Assembly (NCBI GenBank): GCA_015062685.1
Contig: SUUE01000009.1
Coordinates: forward strand, 26,887 to 90,886
Source: Coriobacteriaceae bacterium
Lineage (GTDB): Bacteria > Actinomycetota > Coriobacteriia > Coriobacteriales > Eggerthellaceae
DNA: 64,000 nt
Direction: 5' to 3'
Numbering within the stretch: the first letter of the stretch is position 1; every line of letters starts with the position of its first letter. Position numbers and translations under genes: made by a program. Of the stretch, positions 8,169-16,089 are shown one piece after another. The notes beneath the pieces are model-generated. The model ran no database searches, had not been told where the DNA came from, and saw only the letters and a list, made by a program, of their open reading frames with translations.

Positions 8169-8501
8169 CTAGCTCTTCCGTACGGCATCCTGGTAATCGA
8201 GGCCCCAATCCTGCATGCTCATGATGATGGGTCGCATGGACTCGCCAATCTCGCTCAAAGCGTACTCCACGCGCACGGGAACTTCCGGATACACCGTGCG
8301 CGTGATTATCTCGTCGGCTTCCAGCTGCTTCAGGTTGTCGGTGAGCACCTTCTCGGAAAGGCCGTCGATCGAACGGCATAGCTCGTTGAAACGGTAGGGC
8401 CTATCGAGCAGGCGCTGAATGATCAGGATCTTCCACTTGTTGCCGATGAGGCGAAGCGTGGTAGCAACCGGGCATGCGGGCAGCTCATCCTTCGTAAGCA
8501 T
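8169..8501 (-). CDS. HxlR-family winged-helix transcriptional regulator
   Basis: 110 residues with the HxlR signature: Cys-Pro near the N-terminus (Cys10 in ELPACPVATTLRLIGNKWK), the recognition region RPYRFNELCRSIDGLSEKVL, and the wing EIITRTVYPEVPVRVEY. Family members such as YodB, HypR and QorR sense quinones, electrophiles or disulfide stress through an N-terminal Cys and repress oxidoreductase genes. It is divergent from the peptide/radical SAM/oxidoreductase-sirtuin operon, whose oxidoreductase domain is QOR-like, which supports that regulatory link (inference). A perfect palindrome lies 22 bp upstream of its start codon. The start ATG is preceded by GGGAAGTG. Confidence 0.88.
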   Translation of the reverse strand: MLTKDELPACPVATTLRLIGNKWKILIIQRLLDRPYRFNELCRSIDGLSEKVLTDNLKQLEADEIITRTVYPEVPVRVEYALSEIGESMRPIIMSMQDWGLDYQDAVRKS

Positions 8502-8522
8502 GGCACTTCCCTTCAGATGGGT

Positions 8523-8541
8523 TACTTACTTTTGGTAAGTA
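8523..8541. promoter_or_regulatory. Probable HxlR operator in the divergent promoter
   Basis: TACTTAC-TTTTG-GTAAGTA is a perfect 7-5-7 inverted repeat located between the HxlR gene and the peptide gene. HxlR proteins bind short inverted repeats in divergent promoters. A CATAAT hexamer at 8542-8547 could be the -10 of the rightward promoter, overlapped by the operator. Confidence 0.65.
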
Positions 8542-8639
8542 CATAATAGATTAGTGCGTTCTTGCGGTCAAAACGCTCGGCCTGTAGGTTTTAACCAGCC
8601 CCTCAGAGAGAGGGGACCCTACCGACAGGAGGAAACATC

Positions 8640-8831
8640 ATGAGCAAGAACCTGAAGCGCGTTGCCCTGTGGGGCGTCTCGGGCGGCTGCGGCAGCGCCG
8701 ACCCGAAGAACGGCGGCTGCGGCAGCGCCGATCCGATGCACGGCGGTTGCGGCTCGGCTGACCCGACTTGGACCGGCTGCGGCTCGGCCGACCCCAAATC
8801 CGGCGGATGCGGTTCCGCAGACCCCGAGTAA
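8640..8831 (+). CDS. Cys-repeat peptide, probable radical SAM RiPP precursor (GCGSADP x5)
   Basis: 63 residues, start ATG at 8640 with the strong site AGGAGG 8 bp upstream. A short basic leader (MSKNLKRVALWGVSG) is followed by five tandem copies of GCGSADP separated by three variable residues (KNG, MHG, TWT, KSG), ending in Glu. Each unit has one Cys, one Ser and one Asp. The next gene encodes a SPASM radical SAM enzyme, the usual maturase for Cys-repeat peptides. It resembles the ACGX-repeat peptides described with SPASM enzymes, but that family assignment is from memory and needs a profile search. A 5'-UTR hairpin CCCCTC-AGAGA-GAGGGG (8599-8615) precedes the ribosome site. The final chemistry is unknown. 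Confidence 0.85.
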   Translation: MSKNLKRVALWGVSGGCGSADPKNGGCGSADPMHGGCGSADPTWTGCGSADPKSGGCGSADPE

Positions 8832-8843
8832 GAACCCACGAGC

Positions 8844-8866
8844 GGCGGGAGGGCGAACCTCCCGCC
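8844..8866 (+). promoter_or_regulatory. Intercistronic hairpin between precursor and maturase
   Basis: GGCGGGAGG-GCGAA-CCTCCCGCC is a perfect 9-bp stem with no T run. It lies 13 bp after the peptide stop and about 20 bp before the radical SAM start. Such hairpins often protect the precursor message and lower expression of the following maturase, which fits the expected stoichiometry. Confidence 0.6.
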
Positions 8867-8885
8867 CGCGACCCGAGGAGCAACC

Positions 8886-9920
8886 ATGGCAACCTTCGCA
8901 ATACAATGGCACATAACCGACGAGTGCGACCAACGTTGCAAACACTGCTATATCTTCGCCGAAGGATGCAAGCAATTGGATTCCATGCCGCTCGACCAGG
9001 TGCAGAGCGTCTTTGCGAACTGCATGCGCATGTGCGAGGAGTTCGGCCGCGAGCCCTACTTCTACCTGACAGGCGGCGACCCGCTGCTGCACCCCGACTT
9101 CTGGCGCATCGCCGAGATGATGCACGAGGCGGGGGTCATGTGGGCGATCATGGGCAACCCCTTCCACCTCACGCGCGAAGTCTGCTCCCGGCTGAAAGCA
9201 CTTGGATGCCGCAAGTATCAGCTCTCGCTCGACGGCTTGGAGCGCACGCACGACAGCTTTCGCATGCCGGGGTCGTTTGCGCGCACGCTCGAGGCCATCG
9301 ACATGCTGAACGACGCCGGCATCTGGACGGCCGTCATGACCACGGTATCGTCGGCCAACATGGACGAGATTCCCGACCTGATCGACCTCGTGGCCGAGCG
9401 GGGGGCGAGCGTCTACGCCTTCGGGCGCTATTGCCCGACGAGCGGGCAGCGGCGCGACGAGTTCCACATCGACCCGCACGACTACCGCGAATTCCTGCTG
9501 CGTTGCCAGAGCCGCATCGACGCGCGCGAAGCGGCAGGCTGCAAGACCACGTTCCAGCGCAAGGACCACCTGTGGACACTGCTCGAATGGGAGCAGGGGC
9601 GCTTCGTGATCCCCGAGGGCGCGGAGCCCGGCATGATCTACGACGGATGCCATTGCGCAACCGGGCATATGACCATCACGCCCACGGGCGACGTCTACGG
9701 GTGCCGGCGCATGGAGAGCCTCGTGGGAAACGTGCTGAGCGAGTCGCCGCGCGATATCTTCCTGGGCGAGCGCATAGAAGCGCTGCGCGACTTCGACCGC
9801 TTCGACAAATGCGCCAAGTGCGAGCTTTTCGGCTGGTGCCGCGGCTGCCCGGCCGTTGCCGCGGGGTACACTGGCGACATGTACGCCCCCGACCCGCAAT
9901 GCTGGAAGGAAGTGGCTTAA
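8886..9920 (+). CDS. Radical SAM/SPASM peptide maturase
   Basis: 344 residues. The radical SAM CxxxCxxC motif is at residues 14-21 (CDQRCKHC), followed by GGDPLLHPD and SLDG segments of the SAM barrel. The C-terminal SPASM domain (about residues 258-340) carries many Cys: DGCHCATGH, GDVYGCRR, CAKCELFGWCRGCP and a final PQCW, enough for two auxiliary Fe-S clusters. SPASM enzymes commonly install thioether or carbon-carbon links on ribosomal peptides; here the substrate is predicted to be the adjacent GCGSADP repeat peptide. It has the ribosome site GAGGAG and overlaps the next gene by one base (TAATG), showing translational coupling to the oxidoreductase-sirtuin fusion. Confidence 0.88.
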   Translation: MATFAIQWHITDECDQRCKHCYIFAEGCKQLDSMPLDQVQSVFANCMRMCEEFGREPYFYLTGGDPLLHPDFWRIAEMMHEAGVMWAIMGNPFHLTREVCSRLKALGCRKYQLSLDGLERTHDSFRMPGSFARTLEAIDMLNDAGIWTAVMTTVSSANMDEIPDLIDLVAERGASVYAFGRYCPTSGQRRDEFHIDPHDYREFLLRCQSRIDAREAAGCKTTFQRKDHLWTLLEWEQGRFVIPEGAEPGMIYDGCHCATGHMTITPTGDVYGCRRMESLVGNVLSESPRDIFLGERIEALRDFDRFDKCAKCELFGWCRGCPAVAAGYTGDMYAPDPQCWKEVA

Positions 9921-11755
9921 TGGAAACCCCGAAGACAATGCGAGCGCTCAAGATCAACGGCGCCACGCCAGGGGCCGACGCCGCCCTGAGCGAGGTGCCG
10001 GTGCCCAACGTCAAGCCAGGCTGGGTGCTCGTGAAGGTGGAAGCGTTCGGCCTCAACAACTCCGAACGGCTCGTGCGCCTGGAAGAGATCGGCCAGCCCT
10101 GGATAGCGCCCGCCGTCGTGCCCGGCATCGAATGCGCCGGGGTAGTCGTCGATGAATCCGACACCGACCTGCTGCCCGGCGAGCGCGTCATAGCTTGCAT
10201 GGGCGGCATGGGCCGCGAGTTCGACGGATCGTACGCCGAGCTCGCGCTGCTGCCGCGAAAGAACGTCGCGCGCGTTCCCGGCGGCATCGACTGGTCGTGG
10301 GCCGAGCTCGGGGCCTTTCCCGAGACGTACCTGACGGCCTGGGGAAGCCTCTTCGAATGTTTGCAACTGCAACTCGGCGATACGCTGCTCGTGCGTGGCG
10401 CCACGTGCGGGCTCGGCCTCGCCGCCATCCAGCTGGCCCGCGCGCTCAAGGTGCGCGTAGTCGCCACGACGCATCGCGCGCACAAGCTGCAGCAGCTGCT
10501 CGACGCCGGCGCCGACGAAGCGGTGCTCGATAACGGCCGCCTGGCTGCCACGCGAACCGAACCTGCCAAGGTGGAGGGCGCCAACAAAGTGCTCGACCTC
10601 GTGGGCGTCAGCTGCCTGCGGGACACCCTGCGCTGCGTCGAGCACGGCGGCATCGTTTGCAGTACGGGCATCCTGGGCGGTGTGTACGCATGGGATGGCT
10701 TCGACCCGATCAAGGACATCCCCAACGGGGTGTACCTCACCAGCTTCTTCAGCAACTACCCCACCGAGGAGCTCTTCGACGCGCTGTTCGCATTCATGCA
10801 GGGTCACGGCTTGCGCCCCATTTACAACCGGGAATTCGCGTTCGACGACTTGCCATCTGCGCTCGAGCTGCAAGATGCCGGGAGCGGGGGCAAAATCGTC
10901 GTGGTGGCAGGACGCGAAGGCGAGATCGCGCGGCTGCGCGAAGCGCTCCGGGAAGCCGATGCCGTGATCGTCGGTGCGGGCGCAGGGCTTTCCACGTCTG
11001 CGGGCTTCACCTATGCCGGCGAGCGATTCGAGCGGCTGTTCCCCGACTTCATCGCCAAGTACGGTTTCGGCGACATGTACTCCGCCGGCTTCTACCCCTT
11101 CCCCACCCCCGGGGAGCAATGGGCGTTCTGGAGCCGCTTCATCTGGTGCAACCGCTACGAGCCGGCGCCCAAGAACACGTACGCGAAACTGCTCTCGCTC
11201 GTGGAGGGCAAGGACTTCTTCGCCATCACGACCAACGTAGACCACCAGTTCCAGAATGCCGGCTGGCCCAAGGAACGGCTGTTCTACACGCAAGGTGACT
11301 ACGGGCTCTGGCAATGCAGCAAGCCGTGCCACAGCGAGACCTACGACAACTTCGAAACGGTCAAGCGCATGGTGGAAGAGCAACGCGACATGCGGGTGCC
11401 GCCAGAGCTCGTGCCCCGCTGCCCCAAATGCGGGCGCCCCATGTCCATGAACCTCCGCGCCGATGGCACGTTCGTGGAAGACGCCGGCTGGCATGCCGCC
11501 GCCGGCCGCTACCAAGCCTTCCTCGACGAGCACCGCGAAGGCAAGGTGCTCTACCTGGAGCTGGGAGTCGGCGGCAACACCCCCGGGATCATCAAGTACC
11601 CGTTCTGGCGCTTCGTGCACGACAACCCCCACTCGACCTACGCATGCATTAACATGGGGGAAGCCGTGGCGCCAGCCGAGATTCGCGAACGCTCGATCCT
11701 CATCGACGCCGACATCGACGCCATTCTGGATGAGCTGGTTGGGGAAAGGAGCTAG
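9920..11755 (+). CDS. Fusion: zinc-less MDR quinone oxidoreductase + class-M (ADP-ribosylating) sirtuin
   Basis: 611 residues. Residues 1 to about 325 are a medium-chain dehydrogenase of the QOR type (GWVLVKVEAFGLNNSE, dinucleotide motif VRGATCGLGLAAIQLAR near 158), without the structural-zinc Cys set. From about residue 345 a sirtuin domain follows: GAGAGLSTSAG near 352, TNVDHQF near 437 and two Cys pairs (CSKPC near 466, CPKCG near 500). The usual catalytic His-Gly is replaced by Gln in YTQGDYG, as in the macrodomain-linked SirTM sirtuins that mono-ADP-ribosylate lipoyl-carrier proteins. SirTM genes are normally separate from the oxidoreductase, so this fusion is notable. The start overlaps the radical SAM stop; the macrodomain gene follows after 3 bp. 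Confidence 0.85.
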   Translation: METPKTMRALKINGATPGADAALSEVPVPNVKPGWVLVKVEAFGLNNSERLVRLEEIGQPWIAPAVVPGIECAGVVVDESDTDLLPGERVIACMGGMGREFDGSYAELALLPRKNVARVPGGIDWSWAELGAFPETYLTAWGSLFECLQLQLGDTLLVRGATCGLGLAAIQLARALKVRVVATTHRAHKLQQLLDAGADEAVLDNGRLAATRTEPAKVEGANKVLDLVGVSCLRDTLRCVEHGGIVCSTGILGGVYAWDGFDPIKDIPNGVYLTSFFSNYPTEELFDALFAFMQGHGLRPIYNREFAFDDLPSALELQDAGSGGKIVVVAGREGEIARLREALREADAVIVGAGAGLSTSAGFTYAGERFERLFPDFIAKYGFGDMYSAGFYPFPTPGEQWAFWSRFIWCNRYEPAPKNTYAKLLSLVEGKDFFAITTNVDHQFQNAGWPKERLFYTQGDYGLWQCSKPCHSETYDNFETVKRMVEEQRDMRVPPELVPRCPKCGRPMSMNLRADGTFVEDAGWHAAAGRYQAFLDEHREGKVLYLELGVGGNTPGIIKYPFWRFVHDNPHSTYACINMGEAVAPAEIRERSILIDADIDAILDELVGERS

Positions 11756-11758
11756 GGA

Positions 11759-12544
11759 GTGGACGCGCGGAGAAAGACGGAGCTGCTCGGGCAGCTGGTG
11801 CGCATGCTGGAAGAGGAGCGCGACGCCAGCGCCTCGCAGCTCGTGCAGACCGACGACCCCTGGCTGCAGTTCCGCGCGCTCGTGAACGTGCGCCCGCCCT
11901 GGCCTGCGCCCGATGGCTTCCTGGCCTTGCAGGACGAGTTGCTGCAGGGCATGATCGCCGAAGCGGGCGTGCACGGGACCGGAGACGCGGCAGCATCGCC
12001 GCTCGACCCGCGCCTGCGCCTTTGGCGCGGCGACATAACCACGCTTTCGGCCGATGCGATCGTGAACGCCGCCAATTCCCAGATGCTCGGTTGCTGGGCG
12101 CCGCTGCACTACTGCATCGATAACGCCATCCATACGTTCGCGGGCGTGCAGCTGCGCATCGAATGCGCGCGCGTCATGGAGCGGCAGGGCCACGAGGAGC
12201 CGACCGGCCGTGCGAAGGTGACGCCCGCCTACAACCTGCCGGCCAAGCGCGTCATCCACACGGTGGGCCCCATTGCGAACGGGCATCCGACCGATTTGCA
12301 CCGCGAGCAGCTGGCTTCGTGCTACACGAGCTGCCTCGACGCCGCGGCTGCGGAAGGTTTGCGATCCGTTGCTTTCTGCTGCATCAGCACGGGCGTCTTC
12401 GGGTTCCCGCAGCACGAGGCGGCGGCAATCGCCGTGCGCACGGTGCGCGAATGGCTCGACGCGCGCGATTCCGGGATCACGGTCGTGTTCAACGTGTTCG
12501 GAGAGGAAGACGAGCGTATCTACCGCGAGCTTTTGAGCTTGTAG
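11759..12544 (+). CDS. Zn-macrodomain protein, probable ADP-ribosyl hydrolase
   Basis: 261 residues from GTG at 11759, after GGGGAAAGGAG. The N-terminal ~90 residues are a helical region typical of sirtuin-linked macrodomain proteins. The macrodomain follows: ADAIVNAANSQMLGCWAPLH, CIDNAIHTFAGVQLR, a Zn-macro signature with Cys and His ligands, and STGVFGFPQHEAA in the phosphate-binding loop. In streptococci and staphylococci the partner of SirTM is exactly this type of protein and reverses its ADP-ribosylation. Here it directly follows the sirtuin fusion, so a writer-eraser pair is inferred. The usual target genes, GcvH-like and LplA2, are absent from the window. Confidence 0.88.
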   Translation: MDARRKTELLGQLVRMLEEERDASASQLVQTDDPWLQFRALVNVRPPWPAPDGFLALQDELLQGMIAEAGVHGTGDAAASPLDPRLRLWRGDITTLSADAIVNAANSQMLGCWAPLHYCIDNAIHTFAGVQLRIECARVMERQGHEEPTGRAKVTPAYNLPAKRVIHTVGPIANGHPTDLHREQLASCYTSCLDAAAAEGLRSVAFCCISTGVFGFPQHEAAAIAVRTVREWLDARDSGITVVFNVFGEEDERIYRELLSL

Positions 12545-12557
12545 AACAGTGTGGGCA

Positions 12558-12755
12558 GTGAAAACCTCCCGATTCTTGCCGCTTGAGCAGTTGCGTGGCA
12601 GGAATCGGGAGGTTTTCATTGCTCTCGCGGCTGTTTTCGATGCTGGAGGAAACGTTTGCCCAGGTCGCGCCTCGCCGCGACTCTTTCGAGGAGTGAAAAG
12701 CCCCCGATTCTTGCCAGCCGGCATAGAGAGGTGGCAGGAATCGAGGGGTTTTCAC
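12558..12755. repeat. Intergenic repeat cluster B: two hairpins of a 23-24-bp unit
   Basis: Hairpin 1 pairs GTGAAAACCTCCCGATTC-TTGCC (12558-12580) with TGGCAGGAATCGGGAGG-TTTTCA (12596-12618). Hairpin 2 is a diverged copy, 12693-12715 with 12732-12755. Both end in TTTTC and lie between convergent genes (macrodomain and SufS-like), so they can serve as bidirectional terminators. The repeated unit, read GTGGCAGGAATCG plus a GAGGGGTTTTCAC tail, resembles the heads of clusters A, C and D. I see no gene in 12545-12845. Confidence 0.75.
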
Positions 12756-12767
12756 AGTCGCGGCACG

Positions 12768-12789
12768 GACGCGCGGAGCGCGCCCCTAC
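12768..12789. repeat. REP-like palindrome R4
   Basis: GGACGCGCGGAGCGCGCCCC followed by TAC, the GGACGCGC variant of the dispersed palindrome, in the convergent space before the SufS-like gene end. It supplies no stop codon here. Confidence 0.65.
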
Positions 12790-12845
12790 AGGCGCGGCGG
12801 GGGCGTGGGCGTCGCAGGCGGACGAGGCGGAGTGGGAAACCGGCG

Positions 12846-14126
12846 TTAGCGGGCGCTTCGGAGCAGGGCGCTGATCTTTCGCACCTGCTCTGCGGCGTAG
12901 GAAATCTCCTCGTGCGTGTTGTAGAACGCGGGGCTCAGGCGTGCGACGCTCGTCAGGCCGTACCAGTCGAGCACGGGTTGCGCGCAGTTGTGTCCGCTGC
13001 GCAGCGCGACCCCTCGGGCGTCAGCCATGGTGCACAGGTCGAGCGGGTGAACGCCGTCGATGGCGAACGACACGAGGCCGGCGCGCTTCGCGGGGCTCGC
13101 GAGCACCTGCAGGCCCTCCACCTCGGAAAGCGCCTCGAGCGCATGCGCCACGAGCTCGTCCTCGTAAGCAGCGACGTCTTCCCTACCCAGCTCGGTCAGG
13201 TAATCGCACGCGCGGGCGAGCGCGATGGCGCCCACGTAGTTCGGCGTCCCGGCCTCGAGCCGCAAGGGCAGCTCTTCCCAGGTCGTGCGCTCGGGCACCA
13301 CCTGGTCCACCATCTCTCCCCCGAAGTCGCGCGGTTCGAGCAGCTCGAGAGCCTCCATCGTGCCGCACAGGGCGCCGATGCCCGTGCCCGCGCCCATCTT
13401 GTGCCCCGATAGCGCCAGCAGATCGCACCCGAGCGCGGCCATGTCCACCACGCCGTGGCGCATGATCTGCGCGCCGTCCAGCACGAAGAGCGCACCCGCG
13501 GCGTGGGCCATATCGGCCACCTTGCGCGCGGGAAGCACCGCCCCCAGCACGTTCGAGCAACCGGTCATGGCGACGATGCGCACCGGCCCCGGCCCGGCGG
13601 GGCGCTCGGCGCTCGGGGCGAACCCGCCCTTGGAGGGGGCGCCGCCCGCCAGCACGCGCGCGAGCTCGCCCAGGTCGACATCGCCGTTCTCGTCCAGCCC
13701 CACGACGCAGAACTCCGCCCTGCGCGCGAAGCAGAGCTGCTGCCAGGGCACGAAGTTCGAATGGTGCTCCATGACGCTGACGACGACGCGGTCGCCCGGC
13801 TGCACCAGGTGCGCCAGGCCGCGGGCCGCCATGTTCAGACCGTCCGTCGTGCCGCGCGTGAAGACGACGCCGCGCTCGTCGGGCGCGCCCACGAAAGCAG
13901 CAACCGTCCTGCGCGCTTTCTCGAGGGCATCGGTCGAGGCGTGGGCCAGGTAGTGCATGCCGCGGTGCACGTTGGCGTTGCTCGTGCGGTAATGCTCCGC
14001 GACGCGGTCAAGGACGCATTCGGGCACCTGCATGGTGGCCGAATTGTCCAAATAGACGAGAGGCCGCCCGTGCGCTTGCGTTTGCAAGATGGGAAAATCT
14101 TTTCGTACGCTCTCAACGTCGAACAC
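12846..14126 (-). CDS. sufS: SufS/CsdA-like cysteine desulfurase
   Basis: 426 residues, class V aminotransferase fold. The PLP lysine lies in LSGHKMGAGTGIGAL near residue 241, and the persulfide-carrying Cys in RSGHNCAQPVL near 378, matching the group II (SufS) motif RxGHHCA. Other landmarks are YLDNSATMQVPE near the N-terminus and MEHHSNFVPW. It mobilises sulfur from cysteine for Fe-S assembly or other acceptors. The GTG start at 14126 is preceded by AGGGAG inside the end of the LRV gene's spacer. It is the last gene of a four-gene operon that begins with a SufE-like partner. No sufBCD is visible, so the sulfur acceptor may lie elsewhere. Confidence 0.88.
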   Translation of the reverse strand: MFDVESVRKDFPILQTQAHGRPLVYLDNSATMQVPECVLDRVAEHYRTSNANVHRGMHYLAHASTDALEKARRTVAAFVGAPDERGVVFTRGTTDGLNMAARGLAHLVQPGDRVVVSVMEHHSNFVPWQQLCFARRAEFCVVGLDENGDVDLGELARVLAGGAPSKGGFAPSAERPAGPGPVRIVAMTGCSNVLGAVLPARKVADMAHAAGALFVLDGAQIMRHGVVDMAALGCDLLALSGHKMGAGTGIGALCGTMEALELLEPRDFGGEMVDQVVPERTTWEELPLRLEAGTPNYVGAIALARACDYLTELGREDVAAYEDELVAHALEALSEVEGLQVLASPAKRAGLVSFAIDGVHPLDLCTMADARGVALRSGHNCAQPVLDWYGLTSVARLSPAFYNTHEEISYAAEQVRKISALLRSAR

Positions 14127-14139
14127 GGCGGCCAGCTCC

Positions 14140-15630
14140 CTAAACTTCCAGCAGACGCCTTTTTACGGCGTCGAATTCCTCCTGCGACAACGCGCCCATC
14201 TGGAAGAGCTCGAAGTACTTCCTCACTTCGTCAGCCGGCGATGGGGCGCATGCTGCAGCTGCCGGCGGCTGCACGTCTTTCCCGATCGCGGACATGCCCG
14301 CCTGCTCCAACAAACGGCCCCTATCATAAGCGACATTGCCCAGCGCGTTCAAGCGCACCCCGGCGTCTACGTCGCGCGAAAGCGGCACGAGCAACTTCAT
14401 CGTGCAGCGGGGGTTCGCCGCCACGAGCTCGCGCACGCGCGCGTCGTCGTCAGCGGCGAGCAGCCCCAGCACCTCGGCCGAAGCCGACTCGTTGGCGGCA
14501 ACGGCGCGGCGCACATTCTTCTTATCCGAGTCCGCGAGCATCGCGAGCACCTTCTCTGGCGCGCCCGCGTGCGCCGCGACGTGCTCCTTCACGAAGGCGT
14601 CGCGGTCGTGGGCCAGCGCCTCGAGCGCGGATGCCGGCGTCGAAGGGTGAGCCGCGACCCTGCGGCGCACGCTCACCACGGAGTCGGAAGCCAGCGAGGC
14701 GAGGACCTCGGGGGTCACGTTGACGTTCTGGGCCACGGTCGTGCGCACGAGCGCGCTCTCATCACCCGCAAGGCGCTCGAGCACCGAGACGGGCACGTCT
14801 GCGCGCTCCGCGACACGGCGGCGCACATCCAGAGCCGCATCGTCCGCAAGCGGAACCAGCGCCTCCGGATCGAGCGTCGGCGCCTTGGCGACGCTGGCGC
14901 GAACCCACTCGACGGGGTCGGAAATCAGCTTATTCAGCAGCGCGTCGGACACGTTGGGGCTCAAGGCAACGCGCGCGCGGATCTCGGGCACTTCGTCCTG
15001 GGCGAGCTTCTCGAGAATCGCCTGCGTGGCGGCCGGGTTGATCGCCGCCTCCCAGCGGATGTTCTCGTTATCGCTCTCCGAGAGCTCGTCGAGCAGGTCG
15101 AGGGGCATGTTCGCATTGCCGGCAGCCGCCCTGAAGACGCTGTCCTCCGGATCGTTCGCCAACTGTACGAGCGTCTCCGCCGGCGTGTGGACGTTCGCCG
15201 CGACGAAGCTGCGGACACGATCCTCCTCGTCGCGGGCAAGCGACGCGAGCACATCGGTCGAGGTGTTCTCATGAGCCGCAACCGCACGGCGGATGTCGTC
15301 GTCTTCGTCCAGGGCCAGCGCGGCGAGGATATCGGGGGTGGCACCGGAATATCGCGCGACCTTCGCGCGCACTTGCTCTTCCCTATCGGAGGCGAAACCG
15401 GCGAAAAGCCCGCTCGGGCAGGCCTCGTTGCTCGCAACCGCCAGGCGCACGCTCGCCTCGAAGTCGCGTGCCAGCCCGACGAGCACCTCCGCGCTCGTGG
15501 AGGGGTTGGCCGCAACGGCGCGGCGCACCTTGGATTCGCAATCGTCTGCAAGAGCCGCGAGCACGTCGCTGCCCGCATCCGCCCGGCCCGCCAGCGCCAG
15601 GCGCGCCTCGTCACGCACGTTCATCTCCAT
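14140..15630 (-). CDS. Leucine-rich-repeat-variant/HEAT-like repeat protein with C-terminal SHOCT-like tail
   Basis: 496 residues. About 17 tandem ~24-residue units fill residues 8-430, with consensus VRRAVAANPSTSAEVLVGLA plus RDxE. This is the LRV/HEAT-like alpha-solenoid pattern. The last ~30 residues (VRKYFELFQMGALSQEEFDA) match the short SHOCT/oligomerisation tail. The Azotobacter LRV protein carries a 4Fe-4S cluster, but only one Cys is near the N-terminus here, so cluster binding is not supported. It sits between a SufE-like and a SufS-like gene, 13 bp from the latter, and is best read as a scaffold in that sulfur-transfer system. The ATG start follows AGGGGG. Confidence 0.8.
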   Translation of the reverse strand: MEMNVRDEARLALAGRADAGSDVLAALADDCESKVRRAVAANPSTSAEVLVGLARDFEASVRLAVASNEACPSGLFAGFASDREEQVRAKVARYSGATPDILAALALDEDDDIRRAVAAHENTSTDVLASLARDEEDRVRSFVAANVHTPAETLVQLANDPEDSVFRAAAGNANMPLDLLDELSESDNENIRWEAAINPAATQAILEKLAQDEVPEIRARVALSPNVSDALLNKLISDPVEWVRASVAKAPTLDPEALVPLADDAALDVRRRVAERADVPVSVLERLAGDESALVRTTVAQNVNVTPEVLASLASDSVVSVRRRVAAHPSTPASALEALAHDRDAFVKEHVAAHAGAPEKVLAMLADSDKKNVRRAVAANESASAEVLGLLAADDDARVRELVAANPRCTMKLLVPLSRDVDAGVRLNALGNVAYDRGRLLEQAGMSAIGKDVQPPAAAACAPSPADEVRKYFELFQMGALSQEEFDAVKRRLLEV

Positions 15631-15639
15631 AGCAGCCCC

Positions 15640-16074
15640 CTATCGCGCCTTGCTCGGGTCGTTCTTGGCATCGTACAGAGCATCTGCGAGCTGCGTGAGC
15701 GTGGTCAGCTCCGCCGATTCCTCCGGCGTGAAGCGAATGCCGATCGCGCGCTGCAGCGTCATCGACAGCAGCACCTTCTTGATGTCGGTCGAGCTCTGGT
15801 TGGTGCACGTCGTCGAGCCCTCGGCCAGCTTCACGCTCTTGTCCGCGTTGCGCAGCATCTTCTCAACGCTCTCGTTGGCAAGCTTGAGCAGCTCTTCGGT
15901 GCCCGCGGCCTGCACCTCCTCTTCGGTCAAGAAGAACTTGTCGAGCGTGAACCTGCGCACCTGGGCGCGAAACCCATCGCGGTCGAGGTTGCCGTTCACG
16001 ATGAGGTCAAGCGCGATGTCGGCATCGGCTTGCGCGATGTCGAGGCGCTCCTTGAGAGTCATAGTCTGGGTCAT
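15640..16074 (-). CDS. Conserved-looking protein of unknown function in the SufE-SufS operon
   Basis: 144 residues, start ATG 16074 with GGGAGG upstream. It is helical, acidic and soluble, with no signal peptide or membrane helix. The only Cys lies in a polar loop (EGSTTCTNQSSTDIKKVLL, about residue 90) followed by LQRAIGIRFTPEES. I do not recognise a family. It is 15 bp after sufE and 9 bp before the LRV gene, so it is co-expressed with sulfur-transfer genes. The lone loop Cys could accept persulfide, which is conjecture. Confidence 0.7.
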   Translation of the reverse strand: MTQTMTLKERLDIAQADADIALDLIVNGNLDRDGFRAQVRRFTLDKFFLTEEEVQAAGTEELLKLANESVEKMLRNADKSVKLAEGSTTCTNQSSTDIKKVLLSMTLQRAIGIRFTPEESAELTTLTQLADALYDAKNDPSKAR

Positions 16075-16089
16075 GGTCGCTTCCTCCCG

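Noticed and set aside
8768..9919. Extending the oxidoreductase-sirtuin frame upstream to 8768
   Set aside because: The frame is open across the radical SAM gene only because of GC bias. The ATG at 9920, overlapping the radical SAM stop, is where MDR homology begins.
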